NCBI RefSeq assembly: GCF_036226605.1
Contig: NZ_CP109000.1
Span: 1,178,001 to 1,242,000 of the forward strand
From: Streptomyces sp. NBC_00704
GTDB lineage: Bacteria; Actinomycetota; Actinomycetes; Streptomycetales; Streptomycetaceae
Length of the DNA stretch: 64,000 nucleotides
Direction of reading: 5' to 3'
In this document: piece after piece, positions 8,662 through 16,787 of the stretch
Layout: the number at the start of each line of letters is the position of its first letter
Numbering within the stretch: the first letter of the stretch is position 1
Program-made: the position numbers and the translations under genes
The notes under the pieces: model-generated
Database searches by the model: none
What the model saw: the letters and a program-made list of their open reading frames with translations, nothing else
Told to the model about the DNA's origin: nothing

Positions 8662-9404
8662 GCCGGGGATCCGAGGTCGCGGGTGAGTTCCAGGCCGAGC
8701 AGGCGGTCGGCGTAGGCGTACGTCTCGAAGCGGGCGCCCGCCGGGAGGTCGGGGCCGGCGTCGCGCACCGACCGCAGCACGCGCAGCACCTCGGGCACGT
8801 CGAGGTCGTCCTCCCAGGCGGCGCGCAGCCGTGCGCGAAGCTCCTCGGGGACCGGTCGCGACGGCTGCCGCGCCCAGTCGGCGACGGTCCGCCGCCAGCG
8901 TGCGAGGGTGTCACGGGCCTCGGCCAGTGCCGTGGCGTCGAGCCGGAGCGGCTGTGTGCGGCGCACGGAGAGCAGCGCGAGACGCAGGACGGCCGGGTCG
9001 GCGTCCGGTACCGCCTTTCGCTCCGCGGCCCCGGGCACGGCGCCCTCGGCCGGCGCGACCGCGATGCGCAGCGCGTCGTCGGGGCTCGGGCCGTCCTCGC
9101 CCACCACGCGCAGGATCTGCGCCTCGCCCACACCGGCTCCGAGGTCCCGGCCGTCCTCGAAGGGGTGCATACCGAGGGCGGTGGCGCCGGCCCGCAGCTC
9201 GGCCTGGTCGCGGTCTCCGGTGAGCAGGAGCCAGGCGGGCGTGCCGCCCAGTTCCAGCGCGCGCACCAGCAGGTCCGCGACGAGCAGCACCCTGAGCGAC
9301 GCGGCCCCGTATCCCGAGGCGTGCGCCTCGACACGGGTGAGGCCCCGCCGGACGGGGGCGGCGAGGGCGGGTTCGCCGGTTCGGGCGTCGATGAGGCGCA
9401 GCAC
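8658..9404 (-). CDS. Cysteinyl-tRNA synthetase-like protein of unknown function
   Basis: A 248-residue protein. Segments such as LTRVEAHASGYGAASLRVLLVADLL (residues about 22-46) recall the Rossmann start of CysRS/MshC-type class I synthetases, and the C-terminal part resembles the helical domain that ends CysRS. HIGH and KMSKS ATP-binding motifs are not recognisable, and the length is about half of CysRS. It is therefore probably a non-aminoacylating paralogue; the assignment rests on overall resemblance only. It is the first gene of a pair coupled to the SixA-like phosphatase. The start ATG at 9404 is the first available before a non-coding gap. Confidence 0.55.
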   Translation of the reverse strand: MLRLIDARTGEPALAAPVRRGLTRVEAHASGYGAASLRVLLVADLLVRALELGGTPAWLLLTGDRDQAELRAGATALGMHPFEDGRDLGAGVGEAQILRVVGEDGPSPDDALRIAVAPAEGAVPGAAERKAVPDADPAVLRLALLSVRRTQPLRLDATALAEARDTLARWRRTVADWARQPSRPVPEELRARLRAAWEDDLDVPEVLRVLRSVRDAGPDLPAGARFETYAYADRLLGLELTRDLGSPA

Positions 9405-9555
9405 GTGCCCGAGCCTAGGCGGACGCGGGCGAATCCGCAGGCAGGGGCCGCAAAGGCGGGGTCAGGAATCAGGATCCGTCGCACACTGTTGAAGCCCGCG
9501 TCGGATCCTGTTCGATGCAGAAGTTATCGCGATCGTTCATGACCGATTCTGACCA

Positions 9556-9585
9556 ATCCAGACTGCCGAACCCATCCAGACTGCC
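9556..9585 (+). repeat. Direct repeat ATCCAGACTGCC x2 before CoA-binding gene
   Basis: ATCCAGACTGCC occurs at 9556-9567 and 9574-9585, an 18-bp period. The pair immediately precedes the AAGGAGG ribosome site (9586-9592) of the CoA-binding gene. It could be an operator or an 18-bp leader duplication; seen directly, function unknown. Confidence 0.6.
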
Positions 9586-9598
9586 AAGGAGGCTGCCG

Positions 9599-10006
9599 GT
9601 GTACGGCGACGAGGCGACGATCCGGAAGATCCTCACCGCAACCGGTGACACCTGGGCCGTGGTGGGCCTGTCGACCAACCGCGGGCGCGCGGCCTACGGG
9701 GTCGCCGAGGTGCTCCGGCGCTTCGGCAAGCGGGTGGTGCCCGTCCACCCGAAGGCGGAGACCGTGCACGGCGAGCGGGGATACGCCTCCCTCGCCGACA
9801 TCCCCTTCGCGGTGGACGTCGTCGACGTCTTCGTCAACAGCGACCTCGCGGGAGCCGTGGCCGACGAGGCGGTGGCCACGGGCGCTCGGGCGGTGTGGTT
9901 CCAGCTCGGCGTCGTCGACGAGGCCGCCTACAGCCGCACCAGGGCCGCCGGTCTGGACATGGTCATGGACCGCTGCCCCGCGATCGAGATCCCCCGCCTG
10001 GCCTGA
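9599..10006 (+). CDS. CoA-binding domain protein (YccU-like)
   Basis: A 135-residue Rossmann-fold protein of the succinyl-CoA-synthetase-alpha-like CoA-binding family. The motif AVVGLSTNRGRAAYGVAEVL (residues about 18-37) and the VPVHPKAE segment are typical, and length matches the stand-alone family. Members bind CoA; a reaction is not known. The GTG at 9599 was chosen because a perfect AAGGAGG ends six bases before it; starts at 9515 or 9539 would add an N-terminus made largely of a repeated SRLP peptide and lack a ribosome site. It stands between the leftward CysRS-like gene and a convergent XRE regulator. Confidence 0.85.
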   Translation: MYGDEATIRKILTATGDTWAVVGLSTNRGRAAYGVAEVLRRFGKRVVPVHPKAETVHGERGYASLADIPFAVDVVDVFVNSDLAGAVADEAVATGARAVWFQLGVVDEAAYSRTRAAGLDMVMDRCPAIEIPRLA

Positions 10007-10125
10007 CGACCCGCCCGCGAGCCGGCCGACACCCCGCCCTCGTCATCGTCATCGCCCCCGTCCGCGTCCCGCCGCGCGCCCAGGAGAGCCGGCCGCGCGG
10101 ACGTGAGGGTGAGCGCTCGGCCTGT

Positions 10126-10710
10126 CTAGTGCGGGGCGGGCGCCGGCGGGGGCACCGAGACCGTCAGGACCATCCGCATCGGGGTCTCGCCCAGATTGGC
10201 GTACCGGTGCGCGGCGTTGGCCTCGAACGTGACGCTCGCGCCGGCCGGGACGCGGTGCTCGGTGCCGTCGACGGTGAGCGTCAGCTCGCCGGCGGTGACA
10301 TGGGCGATCTCGACGGTGCCGAGCGGGTGCGGGTCCGAGCCGCTGCTCTCGCCGGGCATCAGCAGCCAGTCCCACATCTCCAGCGGACCCGGCGCCTCCG
10401 CCCCCGCGAGGAGCCTGCTGTAGCTGCCCGCGTCGGTGTGCCACAGCCGCACGGCCTGGTCGGCGGGGACGATACGGACCTTCGGGCCGCGCTCGTAGTC
10501 GAGCAGGGTGGTGATGCTGACCCCGAGCGCGTCGCCGATCTTGACGACCGTGCCGAGGCTGGGATTGGTGCGGGCCTGCTCGATCTGGATCAGCATGCCG
10601 CGGCTGACCCCGGCGCGCGCCGCGAGCGCGTCGAGGGTGAAGCCGCGCTCGGTGCGCCACCGTTTGAGGTTGCGCGCCAGGGACTGGGTCAGCAGGTCGA
10701 GATCCGACAC
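10126..10710 (-). CDS. XRE-family regulator with C-terminal cupin
   Basis: A 194-residue regulator. Residues about 10-68 form a Cro/CI-type helix-turn-helix (LKRWRTERGFTLDALAARAG, then SRGMLIQIEQARTNPSLGT), and residues about 120-190 form a cupin_2 effector domain (GTVEIAHVTAGELTLTVDG). This architecture is common in regulators that sense small ligands. The GTG at 10710 is preceded by AGGAAG. It is divergent from an EamA transporter, the classical regulator/target arrangement; two perfect inverted repeats lie between them. Ligand unknown. Confidence 0.9.
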   Translation of the reverse strand: MSDLDLLTQSLARNLKRWRTERGFTLDALAARAGVSRGMLIQIEQARTNPSLGTVVKIGDALGVSITTLLDYERGPKVRIVPADQAVRLWHTDAGSYSRLLAGAEAPGPLEMWDWLLMPGESSGSDPHPLGTVEIAHVTAGELTLTVDGTEHRVPAGASVTFEANAAHRYANLGETPMRMVLTVSVPPPAPAPH

Positions 10711-10780
10711 GTGGCTTCCTGTTCCGCCCTTTTCCGTCCGGTTCCGCCAGGAGACCGGAGTCCAACATGATGGATGACAG

Positions 10781-10798
10781 AGTTCACTTTCCTGAACT
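10781..10798. promoter_or_regulatory. Palindrome AGTTCA-N6-TGAACT (candidate operator)
   Basis: A perfect 6-bp inverted repeat with a 6-bp spacer in the 136-bp divergent promoter region between the XRE-cupin regulator and the EamA gene. Size and symmetry fit a dimeric helix-turn-helix protein. Directly seen; binding is inferred. Confidence 0.45.
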
Positions 10799-10805
10799 AC
10801 GGTGT

Positions 10806-10825
10806 GGTGCACCAGATCGTGCACC
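10806..10825. promoter_or_regulatory. Palindrome GGTGCAC-N6-GTGCACC (candidate operator)
   Basis: A perfect 7-bp inverted repeat with the same 6-bp spacer as the neighbouring palindrome, centred 26 bp further toward the EamA start at 10847. Two different dyads with equal geometry in one intergenic region suggest two binding proteins or a dual-site control region. Confidence 0.45.
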
Positions 10826-10846
10826 GAACTGTACTGCGAGGGACCC

Positions 10847-11704
10847 GTGACAGCACTCTTCGCCCTGGCCACCAGCCTCCTGTGGGGTCTGGCCGACTTC
10901 GGCGGCGGTCTGCTGACCCGGCGCGCCCCGGCCCTCATCGTGGTGGTCGTCTCGCAGTCGATCCCGGCCCTGGTCCTCGGCGGCGTCGTGGTCGTCACCG
11001 GCGGCTGGAGCGAGGCCGGTCCCCGGCTGTGGTTCGCGGTCGCCGCCGGGCTGGTCGGGCCGGTCGCCCTGCTCTCCTTCTACAAGGCGCTCGCGCTCGG
11101 TCCCATGGGGGTCGTGTCCCCGCTCGCCGCGCTCGGCGTCGCCGTGCCGGTCTCGGTCGGGCTGGTCCTCGGCGAACGGCCGGGCCTCGTCCAGGTCGCG
11201 GGCATCGCGGTCGCCGTCGTCGGGATCGTCCTCGCGGGCGGCCCGCAGCTGCGGGGAGCGCCGGTGCAGCGCCGGGCCGTGCTGCTCACGCTGGTCGCGG
11301 CGCTCGGCTTCGGCACGGTGTTCGTGCTGATCACCGAGGCCTCCACGACCGTCACCGGGCTGTTCCTCGCCCTGTTCGTGCAGCGTGTGACCAACGTGGC
11401 GGCAGGCGGCGCCGCGCTGTACGTCGCCGTCCGGCGCGGGGCGCCCGCGCTGCCGGAGGGCGGTCTGCCCCTGGCCTCGCTGCCGGCGTACGGGCTGGTC
11501 GGTCTCGCCGACGTCGCCGCGAACGGCACCTACGCCGTCGCCGCCCAGCACGGGCCGGTCACGGTGGCCGCCGTGCTGGCCTCGCTGTATCCGGTGGTGA
11601 CGGCGCTGGCGGCGCGCGGTTTCCTGCGCGAGCGGCTGCGCGCGGTCCAGGCGGCGGGCGCGGGGCTGGCCCTGCTCGGCACCCTGCTGCTGGCCACCGG
11701 CTAG
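10847..11704 (+). CDS. EamA/DMT-superfamily transporter
   Basis: A 285-residue integral membrane protein with about ten hydrophobic segments arranged as two EamA repeats; Ala/Leu/Val-rich helices alternate with short Arg-containing loops, and it ends in a helical VQAAGAGLALLGTLLLAT segment. DMT exporters move amino acids, sugars or small metabolites outward; the cargo is unknown. The GTG at 10847 follows GCGAGGGA at good spacing; the upstream in-frame GTGs fall in the operator region. Expression is probably controlled by the divergent XRE-cupin regulator. Confidence 0.9.
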   Translation: MTALFALATSLLWGLADFGGGLLTRRAPALIVVVVSQSIPALVLGGVVVVTGGWSEAGPRLWFAVAAGLVGPVALLSFYKALALGPMGVVSPLAALGVAVPVSVGLVLGERPGLVQVAGIAVAVVGIVLAGGPQLRGAPVQRRAVLLTLVAALGFGTVFVLITEASTTVTGLFLALFVQRVTNVAAGGAALYVAVRRGAPALPEGGLPLASLPAYGLVGLADVAANGTYAVAAQHGPVTVAAVLASLYPVVTALAARGFLRERLRAVQAAGAGLALLGTLLLATG

Positions 11705-11784
11705 CCAGGTGCTCCGTCCGGGGCCCGCCCGCACGGCCACCGAGGCCGGCATGCACGCCGGGGTGCCGCGCTCGGGCTCCCGGA

Positions 11785-12546
11785 TCAGCTGCCGGGCTCC
11801 AGCCGGGCCAGCTTCGCCACGGTCTCCTCGTCCAGCTCGGAGAGCGCGACCAGCTGGTCGGGCGTCACGTCGTCCGGTATCGGCACCGGGGCGGGACTGC
11901 GCAGCGGCGGCTGCCAGCCGTCGGCGGGCGTCCAGCGCCGGACGACCCTGGCGGGCGCCCCCGCGACGACAGCGTGGTCGGGCACGGTCCCGCGCACGAC
12001 CGCGCCGGCCGCGACGACGACGTTCCGCCCGATGCGCGCCCCCGGCAGGATCACGGCGCCGGTGCCGATCCAGCACCCCGGACCGATCTCCACGGGCTCC
12101 ATGCGGGGCCACTGCTTGCCGATCGGCTCGTGCGGATCGTCGTAGGAGTGGTTGGTGGAGGTGACGTACACGTACGGGCCGAAGTAGCAGTCGCTGCCGA
12201 TGGTGACGGTCGTGTCGGCGATGACATGGCTGCCGCGGCCGAGGACGACTCCGTCGCCGAGGCGCAGGATCGGGTCGGGGCCGAGGTCGAGATCGGGCAT
12301 CAGACCCGCGGTCAGCGTCACCTGCTCGCCGACGATGCAGTGCGCGCCGAGGTGGATCCAGGGCTCGCCGAAGACCGTGCCGAGGGGGAAGGCGAGCCGG
12401 GTGCCGACGCCGATCGAGCCGAAGCGCAGGCGCCCCGGCCGCTCGGCGGTGACGGAGGCCGTGCGCTGCACCCAGGACCAGCCCGCGTGGACGGCGCGCT
12501 GCACCTGTCGGCGCCGCCATGATGAGAACGTGTTCTTGCGCTTCGG
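11785..12546 (-). CDS. Acyltransferase with left-handed beta-helix (hexapeptide repeat)
   Basis: About 253 residues. The middle (residues about 40-190) is built of hexapeptide repeats such as GVVLGRGSHVIADTTVTIGS and IGPGCWIGTGAVILPGARIGRNVVVAAG, which fold as a left-handed beta helix, and TSTNHSYDDP resembles the catalytic His-containing loop of NodL/LacA-type O-acetyltransferases. An extra 55-residue tail (DDVTPDQLVALSELDEETVAKL) is not part of that domain. Substrate unknown. The GTG at 12546 (VPKRKN) is preferred; another GTG at 12573 would add nine residues and neither has a strong ribosome site. Confidence 0.85.
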   Translation of the reverse strand, partial: PKRKNTFSSWRRRQVQRAVHAGWSWVQRTASVTAERPGRLRFGSIGVGTRLAFPLGTVFGEPWIHLGAHCIVGEQVTLTAGLMPDLDLGPDPILRLGDGVVLGRGSHVIADTTVTIGSDCYFGPYVYVTSTNHSYDDPHEPIGKQWPRMEPVEIGPGCWIGTGAVILPGARIGRNVVVAAGAVVRGTVPDHAVVAGAPARVVRRWTPADGWQPPLRSPAPVPIPDDVTPDQLVALSELDEETVAKLARLEPGS

Positions 12547-12733
12547 CACCCGCTCACCGTACTCAGCGCGCACCGCGGCCGACGGCCGAAGGCCCTGTGA
12601 TCTTCACCCCACCCGGTGGCGTACGGTGCGGGGAAAACGACGGAACCGACGGAACCGGCCGGACATCGACGGACCCGCGCGCGGCGGGTCGGGTCGGGGC
12701 GGGTCGCGGCGGGTCGGGCGCGAGGAGACGGTG

Positions 12734-13261
12734 ATGACGCACAGGGCGCTGATCGTGGGCATCGGCGGCAGGGAACCCCAGGTCCACGAGGAGGCGTTCG
12801 TGGCGCCGACCGCCTCGGTGATCGGGGACGTCACCCTGGAGGCGGGGGCCAGTGTCTGGTACGGCGCGGTCGTGCGCGGGGACGTGGAACGGATCACCGT
12901 CCGCACGGACGCCAACATCCAGGACAACGTGACGCTGCATGCCGACCCCGGCTTCCCGGTGACCATCGGCGAGCGGGTCTCGGTCGGTCACAACGCCGTG
13001 GTGCACGGCGCGACCGTGGGCGACGACTGCCTCGTCGGCATGGGGGCGACGGTGCTCAACGGGGCCGTGATCGGGGCCGGTTCACTCGTCGCCGCACAGG
13101 CGCTCGTGCCGCAGGGGATGCAGATCCCGCCGGGATCGCTGGTGGCCGGGGTGCCGGCCAGGGTGAAGCGGGAGCTGAGCGAGGAGGAGCGGCAGGGCGT
13201 GACGTTGAACGGCACGTTCTATGCGGACCTGGCCAAGGCCCACGGGGAGATCCACGAGTAG
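12734..13261 (+). CDS. Gamma-type carbonic anhydrase family protein
   Basis: A 175-residue left-handed beta-helix protein of the gamma-carbonic anhydrase (CaiE/PaaY-like) family. Metal-ligand type histidines are present in LHADPG and SVGHNAVVHG (residues about 69-94), and the helix repeats GATVGDDCLVGMGATVLNGA and IGAGSLVAAQALV are clear. Family members hydrate CO2 or have unknown activities. The ATG at 12734 follows GAGGAGA (12722-12728) with five-base spacing; a GTG one codon earlier is possible. It converges with the DedA gene. Confidence 0.9.
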   Translation: MTHRALIVGIGGREPQVHEEAFVAPTASVIGDVTLEAGASVWYGAVVRGDVERITVRTDANIQDNVTLHADPGFPVTIGERVSVGHNAVVHGATVGDDCLVGMGATVLNGAVIGAGSLVAAQALVPQGMQIPPGSLVAGVPARVKRELSEEERQGVTLNGTFYADLAKAHGEIHE

Positions 13262-13341
13262 GGGCCGGCGTCGCCGGGGCGCGGGCACCACCGGGGGGGG
13301 CGCCGCGCCCTGCGTCGCTCCCCCGCCGTCCGGTGCCCGGC

Positions 13342-14001
13342 CTACTGCTCGGCGGCGACCGCGGGCTCGGCCCCGGCCTCCGCTCCGGCGGTCTCCTGCG
13401 CGGCGCGCTTGGCCTTGCGCTTGATGACGAGCATCGACGTCAGGCCGATCAGGACCGCCAGCACCAGGCCCAGCCACGAGAACCGCTTCAGCCAGGACTC
13501 CGCCACGACGCCGACGTAGTAGATGACGGCCGTCGTGCCGCCCGCCCAGGCGATGCCGCCGAGCAGGTTGGCCGTGAGGAACTTCCAGTACGGCATGTGC
13601 AGGACGCCCGCGAGCGGTCCGGCGAAGATGCGCAGCAGGGCGACGAAGCGGCCGAAGAAGACCGCCCACATGCCCCACTTCTCGAAGGAGCGCTCGGCGG
13701 TGGCGATGTGCCCTTCGCTGAAGTGGCGGGGGAACTTCGCGCCCAGCCAGGCCAGCAGCGGTCGTCCGCCCTTGCGGCCGATGGCGTATCCGATGGAGTC
13801 GCCGATCACGGCGCCGGCGGTGGCGCACGCGCCCAGCACGACCGGGTTCACGCCGCCGTGCTGGGAGGACAGCAGCGCGGCCGAGACGAGGACGATCTCG
13901 CCGGGCAGCGGAATGCCGAGGCTCTCCAGGCCGATGACCAGGGCGACCACGGCGTAGACGGCCGCAGCGGGCACCGTGTCGAGCCATTCCTGCACGTGCA
14001 C
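13342..14001 (-). CDS. DedA family membrane protein
   Basis: A 219-residue polytopic protein of the DedA/VTT family. The ESLGIPLPGEIVL signature near residue 26-38, GDSIGYAIGR, and FFGRFVALLRIFAGPLAG (residues about 114-132) are the hallmarks, followed by hydrophobic segments and a charged Ala/Glu-rich cytoplasmic tail. DedA proteins are linked to lipid scrambling and membrane homeostasis. The GTG at 14001 has GGGAGG eight bases upstream; a second GTG lies two codons later. Confidence 0.92.
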   Translation of the reverse strand: MHVQEWLDTVPAAAVYAVVALVIGLESLGIPLPGEIVLVSAALLSSQHGGVNPVVLGACATAGAVIGDSIGYAIGRKGGRPLLAWLGAKFPRHFSEGHIATAERSFEKWGMWAVFFGRFVALLRIFAGPLAGVLHMPYWKFLTANLLGGIAWAGGTTAVIYYVGVVAESWLKRFSWLGLVLAVLIGLTSMLVIKRKAKRAAQETAGAEAGAEPAVAAEQ

Positions 14002-14216
14002 CGCGGGTTCCTCCCGTTTGACGTCCCGGCCCTGTTGCCCTTCCCGGGAAGCCTACCGGGTCGCCTCGGACCGGTCCGCCCTCCGGTGCCGGCGGTCACC
14101 GGCGACGCGGCGCGAAGACCGGCGGCGCGAGGCCCGGCCACTGGCGACCGGGGAAGGGCCGGCCACCGACGGCGGGGAGGGCGGACGTCCGCCCACGGCT
14201 GGGGCGGGCGAAGGAA

Positions 14217-14252
14217 GAAGGAGGGGCCATCCCCTCGTGCGGCCCCTCCTTC
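14217..14252 (-). terminator. Strong rho-independent-like hairpin after the ricin-domain gene
   Basis: Twelve perfectly paired bases: GAAGGAGGGGCC at 14217-14228 and GGCCCCTCCTTC at 14241-14252, with a 12-base loop, starting 21 bp beyond the stop of the leftward gene ending at 14274. No U-tract, as usual in GC-rich actinobacteria. Confidence 0.75.
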
Positions 14253-14273
14253 GGCTTGACGGCGGTCGCCGGT

Positions 14274-16247
14274 TCAGCGCCCCAGCAAGGCGCCCGCGTT
14301 CCGCACGTCCCCGCCCATCCCGCCGAGCACGCCGGACGCCTCGGTCGTGACGGCCCCGGCGGCTTCGGCGGCCGACGCGGGGAGGGCGTTCACCACGGCG
14401 GCGGCGACCTGCCGGGCGGGCTCGGCCGGGACCGCCGGGGAAGCCGGGCCGGCCGGGGAGTCACAGCAGCCGACCTGGGCGATCCCGGTCCGCAGCCCCG
14501 GACCGGACGGAGCCGACCCGTCGGGCGCGGGAGCGCCGCCGGGGGCCGCGGTCGGGGCGCCGCCGGGCGTCGCGGGGGCCACCGGACGGGCCGGGGGCCG
14601 CGAGGAGTCCGGAGCATCCGCGGCCGGCGGGTCATCGGGCCTGCGCACCTGCGGGCCGGAGGCGCCGGGCGCGCCGGGCGCGGTCCGGGCGGTGTCGAAG
14701 ACCCACCGCTGTCCGGCCGAGCCGTCCCGGCCGGCGACGACGACCGACGCCCCGGCCCCTTCGGCGTCCCGGGCGACGGCGAGTTCGTCGTCGCGGCGCA
14801 GCAACAGCTCGCCCCGGACGGTCAGATCGAAGAACGTCTCGCCCGCGTGCACCAGGCACGGGGCCAGGGCGGTCGTGCGCCGGCCCGGGTCGGCGGCCAG
14901 ACAGAGGGTGGGATCGGCGGCGCTGCGCAGCAGCCCGTCGTGCTGGAACGTCCACTGCTGGGTCGCGGCCGCCGAGCAGTCCGCCAGGACGAGCCCCACA
15001 CCGGCCTCGGCCCGGCCGCCCGAGGCGTCGAGGCAGAGCGTCGAGTCCGGGCCGCGCAGACCGCCGAGCGCGATCTCGACGTTGTGGGAGGCGGAGGCCG
15101 CCGACGGGGAGCCCGAGGGCGGGGCGTCGCGGGAGCCGCCGGGGAACCGCTGCCCGCCGTCGGCCGGGGTGCTGGTCCGGCCGATGGGCGCGCCCCAGGT
15201 CGCGCCGGGAGCGGGTGCGCCGTCGTCCGACCAGCCCTTGGTCACGAAGACGGTCGCGAGCAGCGCCAGGGAGGTCAGCCCCACGCCGACGAACACGGCC
15301 CGGGGACGCCTGCCCGGCAGGTCGAGCAGGCCCGCGGAGGTGGTGCGGTGCCGGCCGCCGCCGGCGGGCCGGAGCGCCCCGGCCGGGCGCACCGGTGCGT
15401 CGGCGGGGTCCGCGGACGTGCGCGCGGGTCGGGAGTCGAGATACCGGCGGGCGCCCCAGCCGAGCACGGTCTCGGCGAGCAGCACGTCCAGTCCGCCCTC
15501 GAAATGGCTGAGCTGCTCGGCGGCGTGGCGGCAGAAGCGGCAGTGCGCGAGATGACGGCGGACGTCGGGCAGCAGCGTTCCCCCGCGTCGCAGGGGAACG
15601 TCGAGGAGACGGTTGTAGAAACGGCATTCGCTCGTCGGCGCGAGTTCCCGGTGGGCGCGTACACAACCCGCCCGCAATTGTTCCCTCGCCTGCTCCAGAG
15701 CGGCGGGCGCGGCGACGCCGTCCATCCCCGACAGACCGGCCGGTACGGATATGGGTTCCGCTTCCACCTCGGTGTGCCACAGAAGGCATTGCGAGGCGGA
15801 CGGCAGCAACTGGTAAGCCCTTTCCGCCAGTTGCCGCCTTTCGGCGGTCACCGTGCGCGCGGCGCGCAGTCCGCGGCCGCCGACGGTTTTCCGCAGTTCC
15901 GGCAGAACGTCCGCGACCTTGTCCTCGCCGGCCCATTCCCGCACCGTCTCCCGTACGGCGACGAGGAGTTGGGGGCGCAGGGCCCCTGCGGTGCGCCCGT
16001 CGGCCAGTCGGCCGAGCACGTCGTGGAAGGCGGCGGCGGCCACGAGGCGCGCCGTGTCCTCGGTGCCCGCCAGGCAGACGGTGGCGTAGTCGTGGGCCGG
16101 TCGCCAGTGACGGGCGAAGAGCAGCGCTATCGCATGGGCGCGGCCGTCGGGGTCGGCCAGCCGTGCGACGAGTTCGGGGTCGGAATCCCCGGGAGTCCAG
16201 CCGGGGCGGGGCGGGTGGGGCGGGCGTGGGGGGTTGGGGGATTGCAC
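14274..16247 (-). CDS. Sigma-like / zinc-finger / TM / ricin-lectin multidomain protein
   Basis: About 657 residues in an unusual chain. The N-terminal 180 residues resemble a sigma-70-like helical domain (ALLFARHWRPAHDYATVCLAG, then LAERAYQLLPSASQCLLWHT). Residues about 235-270 hold an anti-sigma zinc-finger-like HLAHCRFCRH motif. A single transmembrane helix (AVFVGVGLTSLALLATVFV) follows near residue 345, then an extracytoplasmic ricin B-type trefoil (residues about 400-540) and a low-complexity Pro/Ala tail. The GTG at 16247 is chosen because AAGGAA precedes it by eight bases; the track from 16289 has no ribosome site. It may be a membrane-tethered regulator with a carbohydrate-binding exterior; this is inference. 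Confidence 0.8.
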   Translation of the reverse strand: MQSPNPPRPPHPPRPGWTPGDSDPELVARLADPDGRAHAIALLFARHWRPAHDYATVCLAGTEDTARLVAAAAFHDVLGRLADGRTAGALRPQLLVAVRETVREWAGEDKVADVLPELRKTVGGRGLRAARTVTAERRQLAERAYQLLPSASQCLLWHTEVEAEPISVPAGLSGMDGVAAPAALEQAREQLRAGCVRAHRELAPTSECRFYNRLLDVPLRRGGTLLPDVRRHLAHCRFCRHAAEQLSHFEGGLDVLLAETVLGWGARRYLDSRPARTSADPADAPVRPAGALRPAGGGRHRTTSAGLLDLPGRRPRAVFVGVGLTSLALLATVFVTKGWSDDGAPAPGATWGAPIGRTSTPADGGQRFPGGSRDAPPSGSPSAASASHNVEIALGGLRGPDSTLCLDASGGRAEAGVGLVLADCSAAATQQWTFQHDGLLRSAADPTLCLAADPGRRTTALAPCLVHAGETFFDLTVRGELLLRRDDELAVARDAEGAGASVVVAGRDGSAGQRWVFDTARTAPGAPGASGPQVRRPDDPPAADAPDSSRPPARPVAPATPGGAPTAAPGGAPAPDGSAPSGPGLRTGIAQVGCCDSPAGPASPAVPAEPARQVAAAVVNALPASAAEAAGAVTTEASGVLGGMGGDVRNAGALLGR

Positions 16248-16382
16248 GGAACCATTTCCTTCCAAGCCGACGAACGGCACGGAAAACACGTCATCGGAAA
16301 GCAGGTGCCGGATTGGTGCGTACCTTTGGTCTGACCAGGCACGTTGACCCGATCGGACCCATCCGTAAGGGGAGGCTCACCT

Positions 16383-16421
16383 TTGCACACGCTCCTGACA
16401 GGAAACAAGGAGTTCGAGTGA
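16383..16421 (+). other. Possible 12-codon TTG leader ORF
   Basis: TTG at 16383, preceded by AAGGGGAGG (16367-16375), opens a 12-codon frame (MHTLLTGNKEFE) whose TGA (16419-16421) overlaps the next GTG (16418) by GTGA. The geometry is that of a coupled leader peptide. No protein evidence; could be chance. Confidence 0.3.
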
Positions 16422-16783
16422 CCCAAGTTCAAAGCGAGGGAATTTCAGATAAGTTACCGGCGGTAGCCGCACCCGCATTCGAAAATGCCCCTGAGCGACG
16501 GGCTCAACTCACGCACACGGAAAGCCGGATGAGGCACAAAATCTCCGAGTTCGGCCCCGCGCGCGTCATCCGCTCCGATTCGAATCAGCCGCCCCCGCAC
16601 CGCACCGACGGGGCCGGCCCCGACGTAGCGACCCACCGGCCCTCGGCCCCCCGGCCCTTCGGCCGACTCAGTGCCCCGGTCGACTCACCGGCCCACTGGC
16701 CACTGCGGGCAGCACGGCGGCGCACAGGAGACTCCCATGCGGCTCCCGGCGTACTCCCATCCGCACGGGCCAGCATCGTCCGC
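16418..16783 (+). other. Open frame upstream of and in frame with galU; possible N-terminal extension
   Basis: GTG at 16418, five bases after AAGGAG (16407-16412), opens a frame that runs without a stop straight into galU and would add 122 residues. Its first 45 codons are AT-richer than the neighbourhood and contain a TTA codon (16451-16453 region), the rare bldA-dependent leucine codon; the rest is Pro/Arg-rich. GalU proteins normally begin at the short N-terminus, so this may be a leader or remnant rather than part of the enzyme. The 494-bp gap 16290-16783 otherwise holds the promoters for the divergent ricin-domain gene and for galU. Confidence 0.3.
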
Positions 16784-16787
16784 ATGA
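16737..16787 (+). CDS. 16-residue uORF translationally coupled to galU
   Basis: ATG at 16737 with a textbook AGGAG (16726-16730) six bases upstream encodes MRLPAYSHPHGPASSA and stops with TGA at 16785-16787, overlapping the galU ATG (16784-16786) as ATGA. galU itself has no Shine-Dalgarno sequence, so ribosomes ending this uORF are the natural way to reach its start. No homologue is recognised; the peptide may matter only as a translation device. Confidence 0.5.
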   Translation: MRLPAYSHPHGPASSA

